This document shows positions 32,060 through 39,072 of a DNA stretch of 39,142 bases, piece by piece (positions within the stretch are counted from its first letter, which is position 1; the number at the start of each line of letters is the position of its first letter). The notes beneath the pieces are model-generated. The model worked only from the letters and a program-made list of their open reading frames with translations. It had not been told where the DNA came from and did not search any database. Source of the DNA: a virus; the IMG/VR virus record IMGVR_UViG_3300036806_000215, positions 1-39,142 of that record, one strand, 5' to 3'. The position numbers were made by a program, and so were the translations under genes.

Positions 32060-32470
32060 ATGAAGTTTTACAGCTACCTCTACCTGGACGAGAACCGTAT
32101 TCCGTTCTACGCTGGCTGTGGCTCGAAGAAGCGCAGCCGAGACCGACATCTGTTTCAAGTGCCACCGCGTGAGCGCATTCAGAAGTTCTTCCACAACACT
32201 GAGGATGAAGCGTTCGCTCACGAAATGAAACTCATCGCGACTTATGGGCGTCAAGATAATGGCACTGGCATCTTGCTCAACCGCACCGACGGTGGTCGAG
32301 GTCACTCCAACCCAGGCCCAGTTACACGTGAACTGATGCGGAGGCATGGCACGCGTATGGTTCCAAAACTACATGCGAGTGTTGACCATCACTATGCTGC
32401 TCATGTGCGTTGGCACACATCTCGCAATCGCTCTAGCTCCAGCTGTCAACATTGCGCGGTATTAAATTAA
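32060..32470 (+). CDS. GIY-YIG family endonuclease
   Basis: 136 aa. FYSYLYLDENRIPFYAGCGSKKRSRDRH fits the two-strand GIY-YIG start with its catalytic Tyr and Arg, HEMKLIATYGR gives the catalytic Glu (E55), and GTGILLNRTDGGRGHSN gives the Asn motif (N74). The C-terminal 40 residues are His- and Ser-rich and could bind DNA. Free-standing, not in an intron. Probably a homing-type or phage-competition nuclease. Start is next to a hairpin. Confidence 0.75.
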   Translation: MKFYSYLYLDENRIPFYAGCGSKKRSRDRHLFQVPPRERIQKFFHNTEDEAFAHEMKLIATYGRQDNGTGILLNRTDGGRGHSNPGPVTRELMRRHGTRMVPKLHASVDHHYAAHVRWHTSRNRSSSSCQHCAVLN

Positions 32471-32474
32471 ACGC

Positions 32475-33251
32475 ATGAGTCGCTTTGCCGATAACATTGA
32501 GCCTTACATAGAGCGAGCTGCGGCGCAACGTGCCCTCCAGCTCAGTGAAGATGAGTGGCTGGAGAACGCCTCAACAGTTTCTTTGGAAACACAAGAGGAT
32601 TTGGTCGAGGGCGACATACTGGTTTTCGTCCGCGAGAACTTCGCGTCCTTCATAAAAGCAGTTCGGTTTCTGTCGAAGGATGACACGGAATTGCTGCTCA
32701 GCTATTACGTTTTGGGAAAATCTCAGAATGTGATCGCGCCACTCTTCCAGACGACGCAGACGATTTGCTCAGTGAGGCTCAGGCAGGCTGTCCAGCGGCT
32801 CGGTGCAATTCTGATGTTCGGCACCCCGACTCAAGAAGTCATGGCGGAAATTCTGACAAAGGCAGGACTGGAAGAAACGGAGTGGGCAGGTGGTTACTGC
32901 AAAAGCAAGATCAAGATGCTGTTGTCCAAAGTTATAGCCGCATATGCACAAACGCGCAATTTCAGCACAGTGGCGAATGCGTACCGCATACATCGGCCTG
33001 CAATCCGGCGGACGCTCTCCGAAACCAGCAAGAAGCTCCGTGCCTCGAATGATTCCCGCGAAGTTGCACTCGGCTCCTACATTCACGGCCTCGTTGACAA
33101 AGCGAACACGAAAGAGACAGGGTTGACCAAACGACAACTCAATAAGCAGACCAACGTTTACAGGCGAGACCCAGCCATCCTGGGCGAGTTTCGGGTGAGT
33201 GTCGATGATCCCAACTTCGAGCACGTGTTCACGGCGAAAGCCAACAACTAA
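32475..33251 (+). CDS. Sigma region 4-like transcription regulator
   Basis: 258 aa. Residues about 66-112 (LSKDDTELLLSYYVLGKSQNVIAPLFQTTQTICSVRLRQAVQRLGA) read like a sigma-70 region 4 or ArpU/RinA-type helix-turn-helix. A second possible one lies at about 160-188 (RNFSTVANAYRIHRPAIRRTLSETSKKL). Such proteins often switch on phage late genes. It follows the GIY-YIG gene by 4 nt. It is my best candidate for the activator of the late operon. Confidence 0.65.
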   Translation: MSRFADNIEPYIERAAAQRALQLSEDEWLENASTVSLETQEDLVEGDILVFVRENFASFIKAVRFLSKDDTELLLSYYVLGKSQNVIAPLFQTTQTICSVRLRQAVQRLGAILMFGTPTQEVMAEILTKAGLEETEWAGGYCKSKIKMLLSKVIAAYAQTRNFSTVANAYRIHRPAIRRTLSETSKKLRASNDSREVALGSYIHGLVDKANTKETGLTKRQLNKQTNVYRRDPAILGEFRVSVDDPNFEHVFTAKANN

Positions 33252-33295
33252 GCCGGGCGGCACCTTTATGATTTTCCTGTGCTATATTCCACAGC

Positions 33296-33499
33296 ATGAC
33301 AGTCAAAGCAAGCAAAATAATGGTTACGGTTGCAAGCAATGTGGGGAAACCTTGTCCTGTATGCCGCGAAGAGAGGCTCGATGGCGAACGTTTTGATGAA
33401 GCCTGTCAACACTTATTAGATCATGGGTTAAAGTGCCTTCACGTAGGACAAGAGGGGCATGGCACCACTCATCGTACGGTGGCGGTTTTCGGGAAATGA
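33296..33499 (+). CDS. Small zinc-binding protein
   Basis: 67 aa. PCPVCREERLDGERFDEACQHLLDHGLKCLHVGQEGHGTTHRTVAVFGK: a CxxC pair, a helical part with Cys and His, and a terminal strand. It resembles small hypothetical proteins with a (HGxxxLHVG...HxTVAVLGK) ending found in many soil bacteria. Weak ribosome site. Function unknown. Confidence 0.65.
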   Translation: MTVKASKIMVTVASNVGKPCPVCREERLDGERFDEACQHLLDHGLKCLHVGQEGHGTTHRTVAVFGK

Positions 33500-33502
33500 G
33501 AA

Positions 33503-33832
33503 TCACCCTATAGGTTCGAAATCCTCGGCACCTCGAATTTCATGGGCACCGGACAGGTATGGTTCACCACGAATGACTCCGCGATTTGCCGTGCAGATAA
33601 AATAAACGTCGCGAGAAGTATCAAGTAGAATTGCGACTACTACTTCCCGAAGTCGCTCGAATATTTCCCCAACAGTGGCGGTAAATGGTGTTCCATCGTG
33701 CACTCCAGAGAGGCGATAAATGCGCCGATGACTGAGCTTGGCTCCCATCTGCTCACCATTAAATTTCCGTATGCTCTCATATACTTCTTCTGCTTGTGCG
33801 TCGTCTCTGGCAGCGGGGACAAAGAATTTCAA
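33503..33832 (-). CDS. Small accessory protein, unknown
   Basis: 109 aa. MKFFVPAARDDAQAEEVYESIRKF, then YRLSGVHDGTPFTATVGE and VVVAILLDTSRDVYFICTANRGVIRGEPYLSG, an alpha/beta protein that reminds me of a family of conserved hypothetical proteins in host chromosomes. Start overlaps the stop of the membrane protein gene by 4 nt, so the two are co-translated. Confidence 0.7.
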   Translation of the reverse strand: MKFFVPAARDDAQAEEVYESIRKFNGEQMGAKLSHRRIYRLSGVHDGTPFTATVGEIFERLREVVVAILLDTSRDVYFICTANRGVIRGEPYLSGAHEIRGAEDFEPIG

Positions 33833-34368
33833 GCCGATGCTCCGCTGGCCTGCGATTTCTTTGTAATGGTAAAACTCCGGCTGAGTCTTCGGATGGCGAA
33901 AATCACAATAAGAACAAGTAACAGTGCACCCGCCCCGATGCCTGTTCCTTGCCAGAGACCTTGCCTGTGGGCAGCAGCCTGTGAAGCGACCGAAGCATTC
34001 GCGTCGGCCTGTTTAGCTTCAAGAGCAGCCGTGGCGTCCGATTGCATCTGCTCCTGTAGTTTCTTGATTTGAGCCTGTTGGTCAGCTGTCAGTTTGTTGA
34101 GTTCGGTGATCTGCTGCTGCAGTGGTGCCGTAGCGGCTGACGAGGCTAATTCCTTTTGACGATTTACATACAACTGCAACTCTTCCCTTTGGCGCTGTGC
34201 GTAGGCTTGGTTGTAATTTCGCCATAAATTGGCACATGCACCGTTAGTCAACAACGGGGTGCACGTCGGCTTCGGCGGAACCTGTGTTAGCGGAATGTTA
34301 TCTTGCGCTTGCGTATTCAACGCGAGGGCGAGTAATAGCAGCGAAAGCATGGCGCGAATCTGTCGCAT
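33829..34368 (-). CDS. Envelope protein: signal peptide, periplasmic coiled coil, C-terminal membrane anchor
   Basis: 179 aa. Signal peptide (MRQIRAMLSLLLLALALNTQAQ), a Cys-containing segment (C36, C45) that could form a disulphide, a long coiled coil (about 55-130) and a C-terminal membrane helix at 141-159 (GTGIGAGALLLVLIVIFAI) with a basic tail. The soluble part should face the periplasm. GAGGTG precedes the ATG by 4 nt. Roles in lysis control or blocking of superinfection are possible. Not recognised as a known spanin. Confidence 0.7.
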   Translation of the reverse strand: MRQIRAMLSLLLLALALNTQAQDNIPLTQVPPKPTCTPLLTNGACANLWRNYNQAYAQRQREELQLYVNRQKELASSAATAPLQQQITELNKLTADQQAQIKKLQEQMQSDATAALEAKQADANASVASQAAAHRQGLWQGTGIGAGALLLVLIVIFAIRRLSRSFTITKKSQASGASA

Positions 34369-34512
34369 ACTTCACCTCAAAATATGGCGGGAATCATACA
34401 ACGATTTAGCCGGGAATTTCCACAGCCTTTCGCTGTTGACGCGAGTTCCTGAATTTGGCAGAATGCACCAAAGGATGTGCACAGTGTTTGCATCCCTTTT
34501 CGGAGAAAAGTA

Positions 34513-34758
34513 ATGCAACAGAAGTTAGTAACTTGTCCAAAATGTTTCAGCACAAGCGCGTTAACGGTTGGCGAGCAGTTCGGCGGTAAGATTGCTTTGG
34601 GACTGGTGGGGGCAGCCTTTGGGAAAGTAGATCCCTGGCTCGGCGTGGCGGCGTCTTTAGCTGGTATCGTCCTGGGGCACATCTATATTGACAACAAGCT
34701 GCTACATAACTGTCCACAATGTGGGCAACTGCTCATTATCGCTAACGCTTTGGCATAA
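34513..34758 (+). CDS. Membrane zinc-ribbon protein
   Basis: 81 aa from the ATG with GGAGAAAAG upstream; a GTG 36 nt earlier is possible but less likely. CPKC (8-11) and CPQC (67-70) flank a Gly/Ala-rich hydrophobic hairpin (ALGLVGAAFG...LGVAASLAGIVLGHIY) able to cross the membrane twice. The two CxxC pairs could meet on the cytoplasmic face as one zinc ribbon. Function unknown. Confidence 0.65.
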   Translation: MQQKLVTCPKCFSTSALTVGEQFGGKIALGLVGAAFGKVDPWLGVAASLAGIVLGHIYIDNKLLHNCPQCGQLLIIANALA

Positions 34759-34765
34759 GGCGGTT

Positions 34766-35011
34766 TTAAACAACTCCACCGCGAGGCGGTGCCTTCTTAC
34801 TCGCGATGGTCAGTTCCACGAGGGCAACATCAACGCCCCAGGACAGCACCCGCCGTCTAGCTCCGTCTAGTTGTGATTGAGTTACTCTTCCTCTTGTTAC
34901 ACCAGCTGCTTCTCCAGCAAGCCATTCCAAAGCCCATTCATGATGTGTAGGTAATGGACGCATCATACGAAGACGCTCCTTCAAGCAGGAGTCTAACAAA
35001 AAAGGCTGCAT
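34766..35011 (-). CDS. Possible small protein
   Basis: 81 aa. MQPFLLDSCLKERLRMMRPLPTHHEWALEWLAGEAAGV...VTQSQLDGARRRVLSWGVDVALVELTIASKK. The middle looks like genuine helical protein, but there is no clear ribosome site. Its 3' end contains a CACCGC-GAG-GCGGTG hairpin (34777..34791). A start at MMRPLPTHHEW is also possible. If not coding, this is an unexplained 300-bp gap. Confidence 0.4.
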   Translation of the reverse strand: MQPFLLDSCLKERLRMMRPLPTHHEWALEWLAGEAAGVTRGRVTQSQLDGARRRVLSWGVDVALVELTIASKKAPPRGGVV

Positions 35012-35063
35012 GAATTGATGTGCTTTTGGGGAAAAATCGGGACAGAGCGGTTCCTCCCGCCAG

Positions 35064-35085
35064 CCAGCCTTTCGGCTGGGTTTTT
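35064..35085 (+). terminator. Plus-strand terminator
   Basis: CCAGCC, loop TTTC, GGCTGG, then GTTTTTGTTG. The nearest plus-strand gene ends 300 bp upstream (34758), so it may end a small RNA or a read-through transcript; it also sits just past the stop of the converging SEC-C gene. Confidence 0.75.
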
Positions 35086-35089
35086 GTTG

Positions 35090-35737
35090 TCAAATGCCGC
35101 AGCACTTCTTAAACTTTTTGCCACTATCACAAGGGCAGCGTTCATTCCTGCCAGTGTTATTCAAACGTTTTACCAATTCAACAAAATCAAGATCCGGCTC
35201 AAACAGATCTGGATTCCTCTCGAAGATTTTTGCTGCAGGTGTGAGAATGATCTCGGCTCTCTGATCTGCTGTCTGTGATAACACCATTTCAATCCGCTTA
35301 GATGTTGCATACAGTATGTCAGCGAGCTTCTGATCGAGCGGCTTCTTTTCTTCGCTCCTTTTCTCATCGTTCAAGGCAGTTATCCGCCAACCAGCTAAGG
35401 ATTGAACAATTTCAGACTCCTGAAATCCAGCATCTAGCAGCGCGGGAAGTTCACTGTTCAAAATTGCTAGTGCCTCTTCGTCACTTATTTCTTCGGTTCG
35501 TTCCAAGAACCTCAAATGTTCCGGGTTTATATTTGCGCTTGCGTCCGACATCGCCGCTCTACAGCTCTGGGCCGCTTCTTCGAGAATGCTGGCGACTAAG
35601 TGATCCTGATAAGGAATGCCACTCCGGCAAGCTCTTCTATTCTTTGCAAGCCATTCGAGAAATTCCACTTCAAGGACGGTCTGATTTAGCACTTTGTGGA
35701 GATGCTCGATGAGAAAAACACATTCTTCAAAAGTCAT
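35090..35737 (-). CDS. SEC-C motif protein
   Basis: 215 aa, mostly helical, ending in GRNERCPCDSGKKFKKCCG, the zinc-binding SEC-C motif (CxC...CC) found in SecA tails and many unrelated bacterial proteins. The N-terminal 190 residues (HLRFLERTEEISDEEALAILNSELPALLDAGF...) are not recognised. A stand-alone gene in the cargo part of the prophage. SEC-C often mediates protein or ribosome binding; an anti-phage or host-control role is speculative. Confidence 0.7.
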   Translation of the reverse strand: MTFEECVFLIEHLHKVLNQTVLEVEFLEWLAKNRRACRSGIPYQDHLVASILEEAAQSCRAAMSDASANINPEHLRFLERTEEISDEEALAILNSELPALLDAGFQESEIVQSLAGWRITALNDEKRSEEKKPLDQKLADILYATSKRIEMVLSQTADQRAEIILTPAAKIFERNPDLFEPDLDFVELVKRLNNTGRNERCPCDSGKKFKKCCGI

Positions 35738-35860
35738 GTGCTCTTAGATTTCTCCAACCTGCTTTCATAATCTGGCCCATACTGCGCCTCAGAGCAGTGC
35801 ACGTCAAGTTGTGCAAAAAAGTATTTCTGTGGAAAACTAGTCGCCATCTAGACCGATGCA

Positions 35861-35897
35861 TCGAAAATGCGCTGCTATAATCCTTCTGCATTTTCGA
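35861..35897. promoter_or_regulatory. Operator-like perfect inverted repeat centred on a -10 box
   Basis: TCGAAAATGC (35861..35870) and GCATTTTCGA (35888..35897) flank a 17-bp spacer that contains TGCTATAAT, an extended -10 box (TATAAT at 35876..35881). The dyad centre (35879) falls within the -10. No good -35 is seen. A protein bound to both arms would cover the promoter and start site of the 35910 gene. Confidence 0.75.
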
Positions 35898-35909
35898 AAG
35901 GAAAAGCTC

Positions 35910-36371
35910 GTGGCAGAGTACGACAGAATTGTTAGAGCAGGTGAATACATCCAAGGTGCCAAGGCGGCGTTTTTCATCGGATCGCCGAATAAAGCGGAGG
36001 CTATGTCAAAATTGGGCGCAGCCTACACCGAAATACGCTTTAGCATCGCTGGCGAGATGGACTTCATAAAAGCCCCTTCCGGCGTAAAGCTTGACAGCAA
36101 GACGAAGGATTCGCTTGACCGCGCCAACGAAGTGTTGAGTTTCCTTGCTCTCGGCGTTGATATGGTGGAATACAAATATGTGACCGCGCTCTTTCCACAC
36201 ACCAGCATGGCAATATCTGGCAATTATCAGTCTGTGCATTGGCGTACATACGAGGATTTAGACGAGAAAACTTTTGAGGTTTGCGTCAATTTCGTAGACA
36301 CGCTGATGAAAAAGGCGGAAGAGCTGGAACGCAAAGCCGCACGGCTTAAACATTTCGGTCTGCGCCGATAA
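35910..36371 (+). CDS. Unrecognised protein under palindromic promoter
   Basis: 153 aa from GTG with AAAGGA 8 nt upstream; an earlier ATG at 35856 would start upstream of the -10 box and is rejected. Helical and acidic/basic mixed (RAGEYIQGAKAAFFIGSPNKAEAMSKLGAAY, DSLDRANEVLSFLALGVDMVEYKYV, FVDTLMKKAEELERKAARLK). No known motif. The tight control region suggests either an autoregulator or a toxic product. Confidence 0.7.
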   Translation: MAEYDRIVRAGEYIQGAKAAFFIGSPNKAEAMSKLGAAYTEIRFSIAGEMDFIKAPSGVKLDSKTKDSLDRANEVLSFLALGVDMVEYKYVTALFPHTSMAISGNYQSVHWRTYEDLDEKTFEVCVNFVDTLMKKAEELERKAARLKHFGLRR

Positions 36372-36474
36372 ACGCGGGATCAATTGCCGGGACGGGGCTG
36401 GGGAATACTGCCCCTGATCTCGCTACGTATTCGCATACCCTTTTATAAATAATCACATGCCGGGGGGTTGTTTG

Positions 36475-37272
36475 ATGAACATCGACATAAAGTGCGGTGA
36501 TCGCACGATTCATGCGTACGTCAACAATGAAGGTTCCTACGTCTCGCGTCATACCGGAAAAACTCTCCAAAGTTTAGGAATCATATTTGACGCTTTGAAT
36601 GATGATCAAAGGGATTGGGCTCAGGCATTCTCCAGCAGCGGAGCCACAGTTGAAACTGACGGAACTGAACATAAGCAGTGGAGGATTGGCGAGAACGATT
36701 CCATGCAAACAGTTGGTCAGCCTGGAGGGCGGTTTACATGGGAGCTACTGGAGGTGGAAAGCCTCCAACCAGAGGCTTTGATCATTGATGGATGGGAGCT
36801 AAAGCCATACAAATATAAAGAGACATTTTTCTTTGAGGACAACTTGGAAATAATTGCTCGTGTGGAAGTGACACGTGAGGAGAAAGATCGCATTCGCGAT
36901 ATGGCTGAATGTCTTCAAGTGGTTCGCAAAGGGATACAAGACGAGCCGAGAGAAATGCGTTTTGGGCCGTGTCTATGGTCTCAATCTGGTGAAAATTTCC
37001 GTATAGGTTTGCGACTCATCGATAAAAAGTACGATGCAAAAGATCGCTCCCATGGCTTCAATGAACCACGTGAGAGCAATATGACCGCTCGCACAATCAG
37101 AACATCCATGGAATTGAACGGTCTGTTCGATTTATTAATTGCGAAGGGTGTGTTGTCTCAGGCCGACGTTGATCAAATCCAAAATTTGGATCGAAAACAC
37201 GTGAACCGCGAAGTATGGTCACGAGATTATGTTCAAGACCTTGATGAGTGGCTTGATCGAGAAGGTGATTAG
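36475..37272 (+). CDS. Unrecognised accessory protein
   Basis: 265 aa from the ATG with GGGGGG 7 nt upstream (an ATG at 36457 lacks a ribosome site). Two parts: beta-rich N-terminal half (IDIKCGDRTIHAYVNNEGSYVSRHTG..., FFFEDNLEIIARVEVT) and helical C-terminal half (SMELNGLFDLLIAKGVLSQADVDQIQNL). It follows 35910..36371 in the same direction and may share its transcript. No motif that would name a function. Confidence 0.7.
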   Translation: MNIDIKCGDRTIHAYVNNEGSYVSRHTGKTLQSLGIIFDALNDDQRDWAQAFSSSGATVETDGTEHKQWRIGENDSMQTVGQPGGRFTWELLEVESLQPEALIIDGWELKPYKYKETFFFEDNLEIIARVEVTREEKDRIRDMAECLQVVRKGIQDEPREMRFGPCLWSQSGENFRIGLRLIDKKYDAKDRSHGFNEPRESNMTARTIRTSMELNGLFDLLIAKGVLSQADVDQIQNLDRKHVNREVWSRDYVQDLDEWLDREGD

Positions 37273-37292
37273 TTCTAACCACGGAGGCACAA

Positions 37293-37508
37293 ATGGACAA
37301 AGATTCTCGCGCAGAATTTAATCGCAAGATGGCTGTATTCAATTCGGTGAAAGCAGAAGTGGAAGCCTTCGTTGCAAATGGTGGAGATTTGAAATCTCCT
37401 GAAGCAGGCCCACTAAGCGTAAAGTTCCTGAAAGCCACCAGCGACATGTGGCAGGCAGCGGGTGGTGATCCGTTTATAGAGCCTGATACAAAGCCAGGGC
37501 AGGCGTAA
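37293..37508 (+). CDS. Small protein, unknown
   Basis: 71 aa with a good GGAGG 6 nt before ATG. Helical N-terminal half (SRAEFNRKMAVFNSVKAEVEAFVANGG). Last gene of the rightward trio 35910-37508. Unrecognised; size and position would suit the small partner of the preceding gene. Confidence 0.65.
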   Translation: MDKDSRAEFNRKMAVFNSVKAEVEAFVANGGDLKSPEAGPLSVKFLKATSDMWQAAGGDPFIEPDTKPGQA

Positions 37509-37519
37509 CCGGGGTTTTC

Positions 37520-37795
37520 TTAATACTCCTCCGGCAGCAACACCGTCGTCGCGCTTCGATCCCATTCGGTGATGATCCAGATTTTCTGCCCAGTTTTCAG
37601 GTGGTACGCACTGAGGAGTCGAGTGCCCTCCTCCAGTGCGCGTTTGTTTGCCAGCTTGTCCTCTGAGCTGAGGTCTCCCCAATCACCCCGAGCGTGACGC
37701 ACGATAAATCGAAAGGGATTTTCACCAGAGACAGCACACGCCTCAAGGGCAGCCGGAGTTGCGAGGAGCCGACCGAGTAAGAATGTCCGGCTCAC
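37520..37795 (-). CDS. Conserved small protein of mobile elements
   Basis: 91 aa. TFLLGRLLATPAALEACAVSGENPFRFIVRHARGDWGDLSSEDKLANKRALEEGTRLLSAYHL...KIWIITEWDRSATTVLLPEEY follows a pattern I know from widespread small proteins on plasmids and prophages (LGRIVATPGAL...RHxxGDWG...RLLSAYxxxxGxKxWxITExDRSxTTxLLPEEY). Its molecular role is not established. The GTG start overlaps the preceding stop (GTGA). Confidence 0.8.
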   Translation of the reverse strand: MSRTFLLGRLLATPAALEACAVSGENPFRFIVRHARGDWGDLSSEDKLANKRALEEGTRLLSAYHLKTGQKIWIITEWDRSATTVLLPEEY

Positions 37796-38010
37796 AGCAG
37801 CTTCCTGATGACTCGGCTGTTACCATCTTTCCAAGCCAGCACGTCAGCACCCTTTACCTGAATCTGGCCTGGAGCCAGTCGCACATTGAAAGAAGTGGTA
37901 TCAGTAAATCGAACCTCGATTGCGATTTCTTCGTTGTCATCGCTCAGGACGATTCGATCAACAGTCTTGCCTTTAACGCCTTTGGTGAAAACCTTGTCGC
38001 CAGTTGCCAT
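37792..38010 (-). CDS. Small protein, unknown
   Basis: 72 aa from the ATG with GGAGG 6 nt upstream. All-beta pattern (DRIVLSDDNEEIAIEVRFTDTTSFNVRL, IQVKGADVLAWKDG), suggesting a small barrel. The frame stays open 102 codons further upstream, but the ribosome site supports this start. Cotranslated with 37520..37795. Confidence 0.7.
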   Translation of the reverse strand: MATGDKVFTKGVKGKTVDRIVLSDDNEEIAIEVRFTDTTSFNVRLAPGQIQVKGADVLAWKDGNSRVIRKLL

Positions 38011-38421
38011 GTGTCCCTCCGGGTGGTTTGAAAAACCCAAGATTGTGCGGGGAGAAACCTTTGGCGACAGCAAGGAACTTTGGGGGATTAGCAGGCAGCC
38101 ATAGCGTTGCAGTTCCCACTTGGCAGCCTTGCGTACGTCTTTGCGCAGTTCGGCAATGACCTTGGGATTTTCCTTCACAGCCGCTTCGTATAGTCCACGT
38201 GGACAGATTCCCCTGTGCACAGCGGAGAGCAAATTGGGCAAGCGGTCACGCTCAGCCCACCGGAGCCGAGCCAGACAATGTTTGGTGGGGTGAATCCCGC
38301 TGTAAAAGTTTTCCACGAGCCGAGAAAATCGGCCCTAGAACTTTTGGCGACACGCGGGAACTTCAGGGCACAAAAAAGCCCCCAGCGAAGCTGGAGGGCG
38401 AATGGGGGGATGGCCCTGTCG
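38011..38421. other. Interval without a firm gene
   Basis: A minus-strand frame is open up to 38316 in phase with the 72-aa gene, and its part coding for AAVKENPKVIAELRKDVRKAAKWELQRYG looks protein-like, so a decayed or unusually extended gene is possible. It also holds an imperfect 23-bp direct repeat (38059..38081 and 38341..38363, 18 of 23 identical) and the terminator of the next gene. Confidence 0.4.
38372..38399 (-). terminator. Rho-independent terminator
   Basis: On the minus strand GCCCTCCAGC, loop TTC, GCTGGGGGC (one bulged T), then TTTTTT. It follows the stop of 38422..38811 by about 22 nt. Confidence 0.9.
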
Positions 38422-38811
38422 CTATTTCTTTTTGACTTCGTTCTTCACGAACAGCTCCTCACCCTTCAGGGAAATGTCCACCTTCCAACTCATCCGTTTC
38501 GCGTGTGTCATTAGGTGACGCTTGAAGGCAATGGCCGTCCCTTTGGTGGTCTTGCCGAGTTTCAGCGTCTCCCCACTGAGCGGTATGCGGAGCACCTTCT
38601 TCTCTGGCAGCCCCTTGTTGAGAAGCTCACAGGCCTGTCTCCATTCTTGGGTGTCCAGCAGGGCACTCCGCTTGCCTCCCACTCTGGCGACCGCTGGCAC
38701 TTCGCTCTCGTCTATTAGGCCGACTGTAACTGGCTGGCTCTTGCCGGAACCTTCCTCTTCCCGTTCACCCGCTGCTCTGCGTTTTGCGTCAAGTTGCGTT
38801 CCCGTTTTCAT
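38422..38811 (-). CDS. Right-end basic protein, unknown
   Basis: 129 aa from the ATG with AAGGAG 8 nt upstream. Disordered charged N-terminus (LDAKRRAAGEREEEGSG), then a folded part with strands and helices (KKVLRIPLSGETLKLG, AIAFKRHLMTHAKRMSWKVDIS, KGEELFVKNEVKKK). It is the first gene inside attR and transcribed away from it, with its own terminator. A DNA-binding or recombination-linked role is possible by place and charge only. Confidence 0.7.
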   Translation of the reverse strand: MKTGTQLDAKRRAAGEREEEGSGKSQPVTVGLIDESEVPAVARVGGKRSALLDTQEWRQACELLNKGLPEKKVLRIPLSGETLKLGKTTKGTAIAFKRHLMTHAKRMSWKVDISLKGEELFVKNEVKKK

Positions 38812-38920
38812 TGGCGTATCTCCTTTTGAAATGTGCGCTCTCATAGCGCGAGGAGAGACTTATCCCGCAGCGGCTGATTGCAAGACACGCGAAAACTGGA
38901 GGCAGCCGGGGTCTATTGGC

Positions 38921-38937
38921 TTTGACTCTTTTTGACT
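38921..38937 (+). promoter_or_regulatory. Candidate arm-type integrase sites, right
   Basis: TTTGACT repeated at 38921..38927 and 38931..38937, exactly 10 bp (one helical turn) apart. The second is part of TCTTTTTGACT (38927..38937), identical to 207..217 near attL. Fits arm-type sites bound by the integrase N-terminus. Confidence 0.5.
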
Positions 38938-39048
38938 AATTTCAGGCAAAAACAACCAGGCAGGGCAAACTTGGAGGGAAAAGCCGGGATCACAGGGAAG
39001 GCTGTCCTAGACAGCAGGTTCGTGAAATAGCTGTGTCATTGAACCCTT

Positions 39049-39072
39049 GTCCCTTCTTCGGCACCAGAAATT
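39049..39072 (+). repeat. attR core (24-bp direct repeat)
   Basis: Exact copy of 104..127, the tRNA-Leu 3' end. It carries only the last 18 tRNA bases, so it is the displaced host remnant and marks the right prophage end. Confidence 0.95.

Noticed and set aside
34777-34791. CACCGC-GAG-GCGGTG hairpin as a terminator
   Set aside because: Neither strand has a proper T-tract directly after it, and it may be within a coding frame.
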